From assembly GCA_051155775.1 (NCBI GenBank), contig DAXETV010000001.1, positions 1 to 55,899 of the forward strand: a DNA stretch of 55,899 nucleotides, read 5' to 3'. The notes below the pieces were generated by a model, which was not told the origin of the DNA, did no database searches, and worked only from the letters and a program-made list of their open reading frames with translations. The translations under genes were made by a program, and so were the position numbers. The DNA is from CAYSCZ01 sp051155775. Its GTDB lineage: Bacteria > Bacteroidota > Bacteroidia > Cytophagales > Cyclobacteriaceae. Below, piece by piece: positions 37,568 through 46,928 of the stretch; position 1 is the stretch's first letter; each line of letters starts with the position of its first letter.

Positions 37568-37758
37568 ATATCTTGTGGATAAAATAGCTATTTAAAAAAT
37601 CGGCGCCAAGGAAAATTTTAAATAAGTTTAGCTCAATACTTAACAGATATTTTCCTGGGAAATATGCATATATCGCCATTTAATTTATTAAACGAAGGTG
37701 TGTAATATAATTGACGGTTCGGTTAATATTTTCTATCTTCAAAACGATTTGATGACTA

Positions 37759-38097
37759 ATGCCCTATAAAGAAAAAGAGATAGAGAAAAAATATTACTCA
37801 ATTGGCGAAGTAGCCGATATGATGGGAGTAGCAACATCGTTGATAAGATTTTGGGAAAGTGAGTTCTCAATAATAAAACCAAAAAAGAATAGAAAAGGTA
37901 ACAGGCAGTTTACCAAAGAAGACATAAATAATGTTAAGCTAATTTATCATTTAGTAAAAGAAAAGGGCTACACCCTTCAGGGTGCACGTGATCTGATAAG
38001 AAACGATGTAGCAGCTGCCAAAGGCAAGCTGGAATTAATAGAAGCTCTGAAAAAAGTGCGCTCCTTTTTAGTCCAATTGAGGGATGAATTACCCTAA
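37759..38097 (+). CDS. MerR-family transcription regulator
   Basis: A 112-residue protein with a single winged-helix MerR domain: YSIGEVADMMGVATSLIRFW is the recognition helix-turn-helix, followed by FTKEDINNVKLIYHLVKEKG. The C-terminal dimerisation helix is short and there is no metal-binding Cys pair, so it is not a metal sensor. It lies 16 bp before dprA on the same strand. Confidence 0.93.
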   Translation: MPYKEKEIEKKYYSIGEVADMMGVATSLIRFWESEFSIIKPKKNRKGNRQFTKEDINNVKLIYHLVKEKGYTLQGARDLIRNDVAAAKGKLELIEALKKVRSFLVQLRDELP

Positions 38098-38112
38098 CCT
38101 TTTCTTTTTTAA

Positions 38113-39213
38113 ATGGAAAAGGAAGAGAAAATTGCCCAGATAGCTATTTCACTTATTCCCAATGTTGGGAGTATTCTAGGTAAGCAATTGATAGGCTACT
38201 GCGGATCTGCCATGCAATGTTTCAGTAAACCGAAATCTAAGTTGCAAAAGATTCCAGGCGTGGGATTAAAGTTGGCTAATGAACTTTCTAATTCTGAATG
38301 GCTTAAAAAAGCTCATGAAGTTATAAATAAATGTAACCGTCTAGGCATTAACCTGATAGCTTATGGGGACGGCGATTATCCAGAGAATCTAAAAATGATT
38401 AATGATGCTCCTATGGTATTGTACTGTAAAGGGGAGATTGAAAAACTTAATTATTTTAAAACAATATCTATTGTAGGAACGAGGAAGGCTTCTTCCTATG
38501 GTAGGTTGGTTACAGAACGGATAGTTGAGGAATTAAAAGCATATAATTGTGTTATTGTAAGTGGTCTAGCCTATGGTATTGATATTATTAGCCACAGGGC
38601 ATCTATCAAGCATAATATACCAACTTATGGGGTGTTAGCTAATGGGCTTGATATTGTTTATCCTTCCGTTCATAAGAATACGGCCGACGCTATGTTAACA
38701 AACGGAGGCTTGCTATCCGAAAACCCTCCTGCAACAAAACCTGAAGCATATTTATTTCCTGCCAGGAATCGAATAATAGCAGGATTATGTGACGCATTAA
38801 TAGTAGTTGAAGCAGCAGCTCGCGGCGGGGCTTTGATTACTGCAGAAATAGCTGATTCTTATAATAAAGAAATATTTGCTGTACCAGGAAATATTGACAG
38901 TGAATATTCTTCCGGCACTAATAATCTAATTAAAAACCATAAAGCCAATATCTTTACAGATATCAACGACCTGGAGCTTATTCTTGGGTCAGGTTCAGAA
39001 GATAATAAGGTAAGGAGCATGGATTTAGGAATTACGGATCCCACCGAGAAGAAGATTATTGATGCCTTAATTGAATTTCCGGAAGGCTTACTAATAGATG
39101 AATTAAGCTGGAAATGTCAAATAGCAATAAATGAGGTAGCATCCCAGTTATTAAACCTTGAGTTTAGAGGGCTGGTTAGACCCCTGCCAGGTAAAAAATA
39201 TAAATTGAGTTAG
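38113..39213 (+). CDS. dprA: DNA-processing protein DprA
   Basis: A 366-residue protein. A helix-hairpin-helix-like N-terminal region (KLQKIPGVGLKLANELSN) is followed by the Rossmann-like DprA core (ISIVGTRKASSYG, VSGLAYGIDIISHR, PARNRIIAGLCDALIVVEA) and a small C-terminal winged helix. DprA binds single-stranded DNA and loads RecA during natural transformation, but is also kept in many bacteria with no known competence. Its stop overlaps the HMG-CoA-lyase-like gene on the other strand by four bases. Confidence 0.95.
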   Translation: MEKEEKIAQIAISLIPNVGSILGKQLIGYCGSAMQCFSKPKSKLQKIPGVGLKLANELSNSEWLKKAHEVINKCNRLGINLIAYGDGDYPENLKMINDAPMVLYCKGEIEKLNYFKTISIVGTRKASSYGRLVTERIVEELKAYNCVIVSGLAYGIDIISHRASIKHNIPTYGVLANGLDIVYPSVHKNTADAMLTNGGLLSENPPATKPEAYLFPARNRIIAGLCDALIVVEAAARGGALITAEIADSYNKEIFAVPGNIDSEYSSGTNNLIKNHKANIFTDINDLELILGSGSEDNKVRSMDLGITDPTEKKIIDALIEFPEGLLIDELSWKCQIAINEVASQLLNLEFRGLVRPLPGKKYKLS

Positions 39214-40091
39214 GCCTTTCCAAGGAATAAATTAGGAGCCATATTTAATGCTCTATACAATTCCTCACGGTTGATAAATTTATCTATATCAATATAATGT
39301 TGTTGTAAATATTCAAGTATTCTTTCTGTTGCAATATTGCCTACCAGTTTATCATGCGCAAGCGGACAGCCTCCAAATCCATTGATAGCACCATCAAATC
39401 TTCTACAACCCGCACGATAAGCAGCATCTATTTTAGCTAATGCTGAATCCCTGTCAGAATGCAGGTGCACTCCGAAGTTGATGCCTTTAAAAGTTTGTGT
39501 TAATAAACTGAACAGTGTCTCTATTGATGATTCGTTGGCAACCCCAATGGTGTCAGCAAGTGAGATTTCTTTAATATTAAATCTTACTAGTTTATCAACA
39601 AATTCAATCACATAATCTTTATTATACTGATCTCCGTAAGGGTTTCCAAAACCCATTGATAAATATACAACGAGATTTTTGTCATGCCTTTCGCATAGAG
39701 CCTGAAGCTCTTCCACCAAATTAAATGCTTCTTTTAATGATTTGTTGGTATTATTTCTTTGGAATGTTTCTGATAAAGACAGTGGAAAACCTAAATAAGA
39801 AATCTTATCAAACGCAACAGCTTTTTTTGCTCCCCTAAGATTAGCTACTATTATCAGTAGCTTGCTACAGCTATTATTTAGATCCAAAGCATCTAGTACC
39901 TGTTCGGTGTCCTTTAATTGCGGAATTATTTTTGGTGATACAAAGCTCCCAAAATCTATGGTGTCAAATCCAATTTTCAACAACTGTTGTATATAATCAA
40001 TTTTCTGATTTGTTGGTATGAATACGGTCATACCCTGCATGGCATCTCTGGGACACTCAATAATTTTTATAGGAGGGGTTATTGAAGACAA
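39210..40091 (-). CDS. Hydroxymethylglutaryl-CoA lyase-like enzyme
   Basis: A 293-residue TIM-barrel enzyme of the HMG-CoA lyase/isopropylmalate synthase superfamily. IIECPRDAMQG at the N-terminus supplies the metal-binding Asp, VHLHSDRDSALAKI the His pair, and DGAINGFGGCPLAHDKLVGN the glycine-rich loop with the catalytic Cys. The likely reaction is cleavage of HMG-CoA to acetoacetate and acetyl-CoA in leucine breakdown. The start is TTG. It lies 81 bp after metF on the same strand, so it may or may not share the riboswitch-controlled message. Confidence 0.87.
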   Translation of the reverse strand: MSSITPPIKIIECPRDAMQGMTVFIPTNQKIDYIQQLLKIGFDTIDFGSFVSPKIIPQLKDTEQVLDALDLNNSCSKLLIIVANLRGAKKAVAFDKISYLGFPLSLSETFQRNNTNKSLKEAFNLVEELQALCERHDKNLVVYLSMGFGNPYGDQYNKDYVIEFVDKLVRFNIKEISLADTIGVANESSIETLFSLLTQTFKGINFGVHLHSDRDSALAKIDAAYRAGCRRFDGAINGFGGCPLAHDKLVGNIATERILEYLQQHYIDIDKFINREELYRALNMAPNLFLGKA

Positions 40092-40172
40092 ACCAAACTA
40101 AATTTTCTTATAAATTTAATTTGGTTTGTGAATGAAAGCTATTTTAAAATAAGAAAAAATGATTGACAGAAA

Positions 40173-41126
40173 TTAAAAAAGTTCTTTAGCTATTTTGTAA
40201 ACCGAATCTGATTTTCCCATGGAGTAAAAATGAATAACCGGAACCCCATATTCCATTAGTTCTTTTGCCTGGTGTATGCTCCATTCAATACCTGCTTGTT
40301 TTATATGATCTTTTTCATCACATTTTTCGACTTCTTTCACTAGTTCATCAGGTATGTCAATATGAAAAATGCTTGGTAAGATGTTTAAATGTTTTTTAGT
40401 AGTAAGTGGTTTTAAACCGGGAATGATGGGTATGGTTATTCCAATATCCCTACAGGCTTTTACAAACTCAAAAAACTTCTGATTATCAAAGAACATCTGA
40501 GTGACAATATATTCCGCACCGAGGTCCACTTTTCTCTTTAGATATTTTAAATCTGTGTTAAAGTTGGGTGCTTCAAAGTGCTTTTCAGGGTACCCTGAGA
40601 CACCAATACAAAAATCAGTTGAGTCCGGCTTATGTATTTCATCGTCAAGGTACCTGCCTTTGTTAAGACTGGTAACCTGTTCCACTAAGTCAGAGGCATA
40701 ATTATTACCCCCTGGTTCGGGAATAAATTTCCCATCTGGTTTGACATTATCACCCCTGATCACTAAAACGTTGTCTATATCCAAAAAGAAAAGATCAATT
40801 AATGCGTTTTCTGTTTCTTCCTTTGTGAATCCCCCGCAAATAATATGTGGTACAGGGTCAACATTGTAGCGGTGCTTTATCGCAGCACAGATGCCAACTG
40901 TACCAGGCCTCTTCCTCACAGAAACCCTGTCAAATCCACCGTCAGGTCTTTTTCTTAAAACAAACTCCTCCCTGTGGTAGGTCACATCAATAAAGGGTGG
41001 GTTAAACTCCATTAGTGGATCTACATGCTTAAATAAACTATCTATATGGTTTCCTTTAAGCGGAGGAATAACCTCCAGAGAAAATAAGGTGTTTTTGGCT
41101 TTTTCTATATGTTCGCAAACTTTCAT
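40173..41126 (-). CDS. metF: Methylenetetrahydrofolate reductase
   Basis: A 317-residue FAD-dependent TIM barrel. SLEVIPPLKGNHIDSLF at the N-terminus, IDVTYHREE, and DLGAEYIVTQMFFDNQKFFE with IPIIPGLKPL are typical of MetF. It reduces 5,10-methylene-THF to 5-methyl-THF, the methyl donor for MetH. It is 16 bp after the second metH gene and thus in the same transcript under SAM-riboswitch control. Confidence 0.97.
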   Translation of the reverse strand: MKVCEHIEKAKNTLFSLEVIPPLKGNHIDSLFKHVDPLMEFNPPFIDVTYHREEFVLRKRPDGGFDRVSVRKRPGTVGICAAIKHRYNVDPVPHIICGGFTKEETENALIDLFFLDIDNVLVIRGDNVKPDGKFIPEPGGNNYASDLVEQVTSLNKGRYLDDEIHKPDSTDFCIGVSGYPEKHFEAPNFNTDLKYLKRKVDLGAEYIVTQMFFDNQKFFEFVKACRDIGITIPIIPGLKPLTTKKHLNILPSIFHIDIPDELVKEVEKCDEKDHIKQAGIEWSIHQAKELMEYGVPVIHFYSMGKSDSVYKIAKELF

Positions 41127-41142
41127 GACTAATTAGTTACAT

Positions 41143-43821
41143 TTAGATTGAATAGGATAAGTTTGGAGAAAGCCATTTTTCAGCTTCCTCCAGACTCATG
41201 CATTTCCTTTCAGCATAGTTTTTTACCTGGTCTTTTTCAATTTTTCCCAGACCAAAATATTTTGATTCCGGATGTGAGATATAAAGGCCGCTTACTGAGG
41301 AGGCAGGATACATAGCAAAGGATTCTGTTAAACTAATACCGGTATTTTTTTCAACTTCGAGTAAATCAAAGAGAATCCGTTTTTCTGTATGATCCGGACA
41401 GGCAGGATATCCTGGTGCAGGCCGTATGCCCTGATACTTTTCTGAGATGAGCTCATCATTACTCAGACTTTCAGAGCTAGCATAGCCCCATAGTTCCTTT
41501 CGGACCTTTTTATGCATCAATTCCGCAAAAGCTTCTGCCAGCCTATCAGCCACGGCTTTTATCATGATGGAGTGATAATCATCGTTATCTTTCTCATATT
41601 GTTCAATGACCGGTTCAATGCCTATCCCGGTGGTCACAGCGAATCCACCAATATAATCCTGCTCGGGTGATATATAATCTGCCAGACTCAAATTCGGTAT
41701 ACCTGATCCTTTTTTGCCTTGTTGCCTAAGAAAATGGAATGTGTTTGCTATTTGTTTTCTGGAATCATCTTTGTAAATAATGACATCATCGTCTCCAATT
41801 CTTTGTGCAGGATATAGACCGATAACACCATTGGCTATTAATTTGTCATTGGCCAATATCTCATCCAACATAATATTCGCATCATCAAATAGCTTTTTAG
41901 CCTCAATGCCAACTACTTTATCCTGAAAAATATTTGGATATTTTCCTTTCAACATCCAGGTTTGGAAAAATGGAGTCCAGTCAATGTAATTTCTGATTTC
42001 TTCAATCGAGTAATCTTTGAAAACTTTATTACCAGTAAATGATGGAATTTTTGGCTGATAATTTCCCCAATCAATTTTCACTTTGTTTTCAATGGCCTGG
42101 GGATATTTTATAAATTTTTTAATGGATTTTTTGTTCTTATGATTATCCCTAAGTTCTTCATATTCTTTCTGAATTTTTAAAGTATATGCTTTTCTACGAT
42201 CTGGACTGATCAGTTCACCTGCAACCGGGACACTACGGGAGGCATCCAAAACATGAACAACAGGGCCATTGTAATTGGGTGAAATTTTCACAGCAGTGTG
42301 AATCCTTGATGTTGTTGCCCCGCCGATCAATAATGGCACTTTCATGCCTCGTTTTTCCATTTCTTTTGCCACATCCACCATTTCATCTAATGAGGGGGTT
42401 ATTAATCCACTAAGTCCAATCACGTCCACGTTTTCAGCTTGTGCTGTATCAAGGATCTTTTCGGTTGGCACCATTACACCAAGATCAATTACATCATAGT
42501 TGTTACATGCCAGTACAACGCCTACAATGTTTTTACCAATATCATGGACGTCACCTTTAACAGTAGCGAGCAATATTTTGGCTTTTGCCTGATCTTTTTC
42601 AGATTTTTCTGCTTCAAGGTAAGGTATCAGATAGGCAACACCTTTTTTCATTACCCGCGCACTTTTAACAACCTGAGGTAGAAACATTTTACCAGCACCA
42701 AACAGGTCACCCACTACGTTCATTCCATCCATCAATGGTCCTTCTATCACTTTGATTGGGTGTCCGTATTTTTGTCTTGCCTCTTCAACATCATCTTCAA
42801 TGTGGTCAACAATACCTTTAATCAATGAGTGCTTAAGCCGTTCCTCTATAGATTCTTTTCTCCACTGGTCATCCTCTTTTTTGCTTTTCTTTTTACCCTT
42901 AACAGTTTCCGCAAAATCTAATAACCGTTCTGTGGCATCCGACCGGCGATTTAATAGCACATCTTCGACTCTTTCCAACAAGTCTTTTGGTATCTCGTCA
43001 TAAACCTCAATCATTCCGGCATTAACGATACCCATATCCATACCAGCATTTATTGCATGATAAAGAAATGCAGCGTGCATTGCTTCTCTTACAGGATTAT
43101 TACCTCTAAAAGAAAAGGATACGTTGCTGACACCTCCACTTACTTTTGCTCCCGGCAGATTAGTTTTTATCCACTTTGTTGCCTCAAAAAAATCTACAGC
43201 ATTATTGTTGTGCTCTTCTATGCCTGTGGCTACGGGGAAAATATTCGGATCAAAGATAATATCTTGCGGTTGGAATTTGACTCTATCAACAAGTATCCGA
43301 TAGCATCTTTCGCATATTTCAATACGTCTTTCATAGCTATCAGCCTGGCCTTTTTCATCAAACGCCATCACAACCATCGCAGCACCATATAATTTTATTT
43401 TGGTAGACTGTTCAATGAACTCCTCTTCACCACCTTTTAAACTAATGGAATTTACAATTCCTTTTCCTTGTATTACCTTAAGTCCTGCTTCTATAATATT
43501 CCATTTAGAGGAGTCAATCATTATAGGGACTCTGATAATTTCTGGTTCAGCAGCTATTAAGTTCAAAAATGTAACCATGGCTTTTTCACCGTCAAGCATT
43601 CCCTCATCCATATTTACATCAATGATCTGCGCTCCATTTCTTACTTGTTGTAAGGCTACTTCTATTGCAGTTTCGTAATCCTCTTCTTTTATCAGACGTG
43701 CAAACCTTTTAGAACCCGTCACATTAGTCCTTTCTCCAATATTTATAAAATTGGATCCCGGGGTAAGTACAAGTGGTTCCAGACCACTTAATTTAAGTGG
43801 TGGTATTTTAGTGTTTTCCAT
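41143..43821 (-). CDS. metH: MetH C-terminal protein: folate, cobalamin and activation domains
   Basis: An 892-residue protein that carries what is the last three quarters of a classical MetH: the pterin-binding domain (INIGERTNVTGSKRFARLI), the cobalamin-binding domain with DVHDIGKNIVGVVLACNNYD (the DxHxxG motif gives the lower cobalt ligand) and the SAM-dependent reactivation domain (IRPAPGYPACPDHTEK). The homocysteine domain is encoded separately just upstream. Both proteins must meet to make B12-dependent methionine synthase. The gap to the upstream gene is 11 bp; metF follows. Confidence 0.96.
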   Translation of the reverse strand: MENTKIPPLKLSGLEPLVLTPGSNFINIGERTNVTGSKRFARLIKEEDYETAIEVALQQVRNGAQIIDVNMDEGMLDGEKAMVTFLNLIAAEPEIIRVPIMIDSSKWNIIEAGLKVIQGKGIVNSISLKGGEEEFIEQSTKIKLYGAAMVVMAFDEKGQADSYERRIEICERCYRILVDRVKFQPQDIIFDPNIFPVATGIEEHNNNAVDFFEATKWIKTNLPGAKVSGGVSNVSFSFRGNNPVREAMHAAFLYHAINAGMDMGIVNAGMIEVYDEIPKDLLERVEDVLLNRRSDATERLLDFAETVKGKKKSKKEDDQWRKESIEERLKHSLIKGIVDHIEDDVEEARQKYGHPIKVIEGPLMDGMNVVGDLFGAGKMFLPQVVKSARVMKKGVAYLIPYLEAEKSEKDQAKAKILLATVKGDVHDIGKNIVGVVLACNNYDVIDLGVMVPTEKILDTAQAENVDVIGLSGLITPSLDEMVDVAKEMEKRGMKVPLLIGGATTSRIHTAVKISPNYNGPVVHVLDASRSVPVAGELISPDRRKAYTLKIQKEYEELRDNHKNKKSIKKFIKYPQAIENKVKIDWGNYQPKIPSFTGNKVFKDYSIEEIRNYIDWTPFFQTWMLKGKYPNIFQDKVVGIEAKKLFDDANIMLDEILANDKLIANGVIGLYPAQRIGDDDVIIYKDDSRKQIANTFHFLRQQGKKGSGIPNLSLADYISPEQDYIGGFAVTTGIGIEPVIEQYEKDNDDYHSIMIKAVADRLAEAFAELMHKKVRKELWGYASSESLSNDELISEKYQGIRPAPGYPACPDHTEKRILFDLLEVEKNTGISLTESFAMYPASSVSGLYISHPESKYFGLGKIEKDQVKNYAERKCMSLEEAEKWLSPNLSYSI

Positions 43822-43832
43822 ACTATTTAATC

Positions 43833-44840
43833 TTAAGCGTAAGTCAGTTCTTTAATCTTTCTGGGCGCATATTTGGATGCTACTTCTGCAATTGCTTTTA
43901 CATGTTCAGGCGTAGTGCCACAACATCCACCAATAATATTAACCAAACCATCTTTGAGGTATTCTTCTATTTGATCGGCCATTTCCTGAGGCGTTTGATC
44001 ATATTCACCAAATTCATTGGGCAGCCCCGCATTAGGGTGGGCACTGATATTTACAGTGGAATTATCGGAAAGGGTTTTCAGATAAGGTTTTAACTGTTTG
44101 GCTCCCAGGGCACAATTCAACCCAACACTGAGCAGCTCTATATGTGAGATAGATATTAAAAATGCTTCTGATGTTTGGCCGCTTAATGTCCTGCCACTAG
44201 CATCTGTAATGGTTCCGGAGACCATAATTGGGATATCAAGCGATTTTTTATGCTTAAGTTCTTCCAGGGCATATAATGCTGCTTTGGCGTTAAGTGTATC
44301 AAACACTGTCTCTACCAGGAATAAGTCAATTCCTCCATCCACCAGTCCTTCAGCTTGTTCTTTATAGGCTTCTTTTAACTGATCGAAATTTACCTCTCTA
44401 AACCCGGGGTCATTTACATGGGGGGAAAGGGAGGCTGTTTTATTGGTTGGTCCTAATGACCCAGCAACAAATCTTGGTTTTTCAGGGGTTAAATTACTGT
44501 ATTCATTTGCGGCTTCTTTGGCTAGCTTAGCAGATAAACTATTCAGTTCATAGACATAGTCTTCCAGGTTGTAATCGGCTTGCGCAATTCGTGTGCTACT
44601 AAAAGTATTGGTTTCAGCTATATCTGCCCCAGCTTCAAAATATTCTTTATGGATATTTTTAATAATTTCTGGTCTGGTGATGGAAAGCAGGTCGTTATTA
44701 CCTTTTAGGGAACCTGGATGATCTTTTAACCGGTCATTACGAAAATCTTCTTCTTCCAGATTATGCCTTTGGATCATTGTTCCCATGGCACCATCTAGGA
44801 CCAATATTCTTTCTTTTAGTAATTCTGTAATTAATTTCAT
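43833..44840 (-). CDS. metH: MetH N-terminal protein: homocysteine S-methyltransferase domain
   Basis: A 335-residue barrel with the zinc-binding residues of the homocysteine domain: Cys in VGLNCALG and the Cys pair in IIGGCCGTTPEHV. LDGAMGTMIQRHNLEEEDF is the usual MetH beginning. The protein ends where a fused MetH would continue into the folate domain, so the two domains are split into two genes; this arrangement is known in Bacteroidota. Its start codon is partly paired in a hairpin (44839-44875) below a SAM-I riboswitch. Confidence 0.95.
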   Translation of the reverse strand: MKLITELLKERILVLDGAMGTMIQRHNLEEEDFRNDRLKDHPGSLKGNNDLLSITRPEIIKNIHKEYFEAGADIAETNTFSSTRIAQADYNLEDYVYELNSLSAKLAKEAANEYSNLTPEKPRFVAGSLGPTNKTASLSPHVNDPGFREVNFDQLKEAYKEQAEGLVDGGIDLFLVETVFDTLNAKAALYALEELKHKKSLDIPIMVSGTITDASGRTLSGQTSEAFLISISHIELLSVGLNCALGAKQLKPYLKTLSDNSTVNISAHPNAGLPNEFGEYDQTPQEMADQIEEYLKDGLVNIIGGCCGTTPEHVKAIAEVASKYAPRKIKELTYA

Positions 44841-44875
44841 AGGTTCTTTTTTTTAATTATTTGTACATAACCTAT
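44839..44875 (-). promoter_or_regulatory. Start-codon-masking hairpin, likely expression platform of the riboswitch
   Basis: On the minus strand ATAGGTT pairs with AACCTAT (44869-44875 with 44839-44845, 7 bp, 23-nt loop). The last two bases of the stem are the A and T of the metH start codon. The loop is A/T rich with a run of A. Because Bacteroidota start translation with little help from Shine-Dalgarno pairing, masking the start codon region is a plausible way to pass on the SAM signal. Confidence 0.45.
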
Positions 44876-44901
44876 CAGAGAAGATTACCAAGGATGGGAT
44901 A

Positions 44902-44998
44902 CTTATCTTTCCCAAGTTGGGTGGGATTTAGCACCACGGATTGTCTACCAGGTTGCCAAGACTTCAAAGGGCCCTGTCCCTCAGTCTTTCTCGATAAG
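44902..44998 (-). ncRNA. SAM-I (S-box) riboswitch upstream of the metH operon
   Basis: Read on the minus strand the 97-nt segment shows the S-box core in order: P1 strand CTTATC, GAGAAAGACTGAGGGACAGG, GGCCCTTTGAAG, GGCAACC, GGTGCTAAATCC and the closing P1 strand GATAAG. P1 pairs exactly (CTTATC with GATAAG). Binding of S-adenosylmethionine should shut down the metH-metH-metF message. It begins about 6 nt after a TATATTTG promoter element and ends about 60 nt before the metH start codon. Confidence 0.95.
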
Positions 44999-45004
44999 TT
45001 GATG

Positions 45005-45012
45005 CAAATATA
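45005..45012 (-). promoter_or_regulatory. Promoter -7 element of the metH operon
   Basis: TATATTTG on the minus strand fits TANNTTTG and stands right before the first helix of the SAM-I riboswitch, so transcription would start just at the riboswitch. No good TTG was found at the expected -33 distance. Confidence 0.6.
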
Positions 45013-45092
45013 AAATATTTATTTTAAAGGAAAATTCTATTAAATTTTTAAGCAAATTTGGCTTAACATTAAATTAAACAAAGAAATTATTA

Positions 45093-45998
45093 TTGAAGTT
45101 CGGGGCAATCGATATTGGGTCTAATGCTATTCGATTACAAATAACCAATACAATCGAATTTGAGGATTTATTAACTTTTAAAAAACTCGAATACATACGT
45201 TTTCCTTTAAGGCTCGGTCAGGATGTTTTTTCAATGGGGAGAATAGGAGAGGAGAAAAAAGATAAGTTTATTAAACTCATGATGGCCTATAAAAATTTAA
45301 TTGATTTATATGCGGTTGATGCATACTATGGATGTGCCACCTCAGCCATGAGGGAAGCAGAAAATGGAGAAATGATTGTGCGATGCGTCCGGGATGAATT
45401 GGGTTTGGATATTGATATAATATCAGGCGAATACGAAGCTGAGATGATTAATGGGGTTATCCATCACTACCTTGAAAAAGATAAAGCCTATATTCACATA
45501 GATGTAGGAGGTGGGTCCACTGAATTAAACTTCTATTCCAATCAGGAAAAAATATTTACAAAATCATTCCCTATCGGTTCTGTGAGGCGTCTGGGTAAAT
45601 ATGACTCACCGGAGGTATGGGATGAAATTAAAAATTGGGTTGTGAAAAATATCAGAAAAGAATATGGAAGGGTATCTTCTATAGGCACTGGCGGGAACAT
45701 AAATAAAATTTTTGAATTGGGTGCTAAAACCAAAAAGCGCTGGATATCACTGAAAAAAATCCAGGAGGTACAGGACTATATCAAAAATATGTCTTTAGAA
45801 GAAAGGATGTTTAAGCTTCAGTTAAACCCTGATAGGGCTGACGTAATCATACCGGCATCGGAAATATACGTTCATGTGATAAAAGCTGCAAAATCAAAGT
45901 CAATCTATGTCCCTGATGTGGGTTTAAAAGACGGAATAAATTATATGTTGTTTAAACAGCACTTCCCTCATGAACGGAAAGTGATGTTTAGAAATTAA
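45093..45998 (+). CDS. Ppx/GppA family phosphatase
   Basis: A 301-residue protein of the ASKHA fold: FGAIDIGSNAIRLQI is the first phosphate loop and VDVGGGSTELNFY region (IHIDVGGGSTELNFY) the second, followed by GTGGNINKIFEL. The family removes phosphate from polyphosphate or converts pppGpp to ppGpp. The C-terminal HD domain of longer family members is absent, as usual for this short type. The start is TTG. It is divergent from the metH riboswitch and convergent with the CBS-domain gene. Confidence 0.92.
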   Translation: MKFGAIDIGSNAIRLQITNTIEFEDLLTFKKLEYIRFPLRLGQDVFSMGRIGEEKKDKFIKLMMAYKNLIDLYAVDAYYGCATSAMREAENGEMIVRCVRDELGLDIDIISGEYEAEMINGVIHHYLEKDKAYIHIDVGGGSTELNFYSNQEKIFTKSFPIGSVRRLGKYDSPEVWDEIKNWVVKNIRKEYGRVSSIGTGGNINKIFELGAKTKKRWISLKKIQEVQDYIKNMSLEERMFKLQLNPDRADVIIPASEIYVHVIKAAKSKSIYVPDVGLKDGINYMLFKQHFPHERKVMFRN

Positions 45999-46000
45999 TG

Positions 46001-46480
46001 TTAAATTCCCGTACTTCCTGATAGGTAGGAACCACCTGAAAAACCTTTCTTCTTATCTTTTTCTGTTAGCGCATGTAAATAATTGACGATATCCCTGACA
46101 GAAACTATCCCTTTTATGTGTCCATGCTCGGTGATGGGTAATACCTGATAGCTGTTATCGTTCATTACATCGGCAGCAGTACCTATTGATGTTTGAGGAC
46201 TAACTGACTTTGGATGTTTTGTCATTATTTTCTCCAATGTGAAATAGTTATTTAAAGTATCCTCACTTACTGAATCTAATTCTTTAATATGATCCCTCAA
46301 AAACCTGATAATATCAGATTGACTGATCATACCTATAAGTTTTTCATTTTCATCTGTTATGAGTAAATGATGCATATCAAACTTTGAGAATAACTCCAAT
46401 ACCTGGGTAAATTTGTTTGAGGTACTGGCAACGACCACCTCAGTGGTCATTATTTTTGAGATAGGTGTTTTAATATCCAT
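46001..46480 (-). CDS. Tandem CBS-domain protein
   Basis: A 159-residue cytoplasmic protein made of two CBS motifs: ISKIMTTEVVVASTSNKF with HHLLITDENEKLIGMIS, and LEKIMTKHPKSVSPQTSI with YQVLPITEHGHIKGIVS. CBS pairs usually bind adenosyl nucleotides and act as energy or ligand sensors. No partner domain is fused. It ends 2 bp from the Ppx/GppA gene on the opposite strand. Confidence 0.92.
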   Translation of the reverse strand: MDIKTPISKIMTTEVVVASTSNKFTQVLELFSKFDMHHLLITDENEKLIGMISQSDIIRFLRDHIKELDSVSEDTLNNYFTLEKIMTKHPKSVSPQTSIGTAADVMNDNSYQVLPITEHGHIKGIVSVRDIVNYLHALTEKDKKKGFSGGSYLSGSTGI

Positions 46481-46614
46481 AATTTTTTTTGGTTAAGGTT
46501 CGCTATTGCTTCGTTTGAAGATAATAATTATAAAGTAAACCACGAAATAACTTATTGAAAATAAAATATCCGTTAAAAATTAAATCAGTATATTACCTTA
46601 ATGTTAATTTTATT

Positions 46615-46622
46615 TATATTTG
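46615..46622 (+). promoter_or_regulatory. Promoter -7 element upstream of the 37-residue ORF
   Basis: TATATTTG fits TANNTTTG exactly and lies 31 bp before the small ORF's ATG. No clear TTG is seen at the usual -33 distance. Confidence 0.45.
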
Positions 46623-46652
46623 CTTCATATTTAAATAACATAATGATTAGTT

Positions 46653-46766
46653 ATGAGTGAGTTATACTTAGTGATAGGGTTTCTAGCGATTTTCGGACTT
46701 TACTCAATACTGAGGTTCTTTGAGGAAAAACATCAAAACAAAGAACTTAATGATGCAAAAGATTAA
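46653..46766 (+). CDS. Small single-span membrane protein (37 residues)
   Basis: ATG at 46653 opens 37 codons that begin MSELYLVIGFLAIFGLYSIL and end in a charged tail (FFEEKHQNKELNDAKD). It has one hydrophobic helix at about 4-20, a basic-plus-acidic tail and no known motif. It is the only sizeable frame in a 478-bp gap. An exact TATATTTG element stands 31 bp upstream, and a palindromic terminator lies 160 bp downstream on the same strand, which supports a real transcript. Tails like this occur in small subunits of membrane complexes, but nothing identifies a partner. Confidence 0.55.
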   Translation: MSELYLVIGFLAIFGLYSILRFFEEKHQNKELNDAKD

Positions 46767-46928
46767 ATTTTAATTGATAATTATGTAATTATCACATAAT
46801 TGTTTAATTTAGTTCTAGTATTAAATGTCAGTTAGTTGTTTTTTCATAGGTTTAGTGGTTATAAGTTTTTGTAGTTGATTCAGATTAAGAAAAATTGATT
46901 TTTGGTGTTTCTTGATCATGATTGGTTA

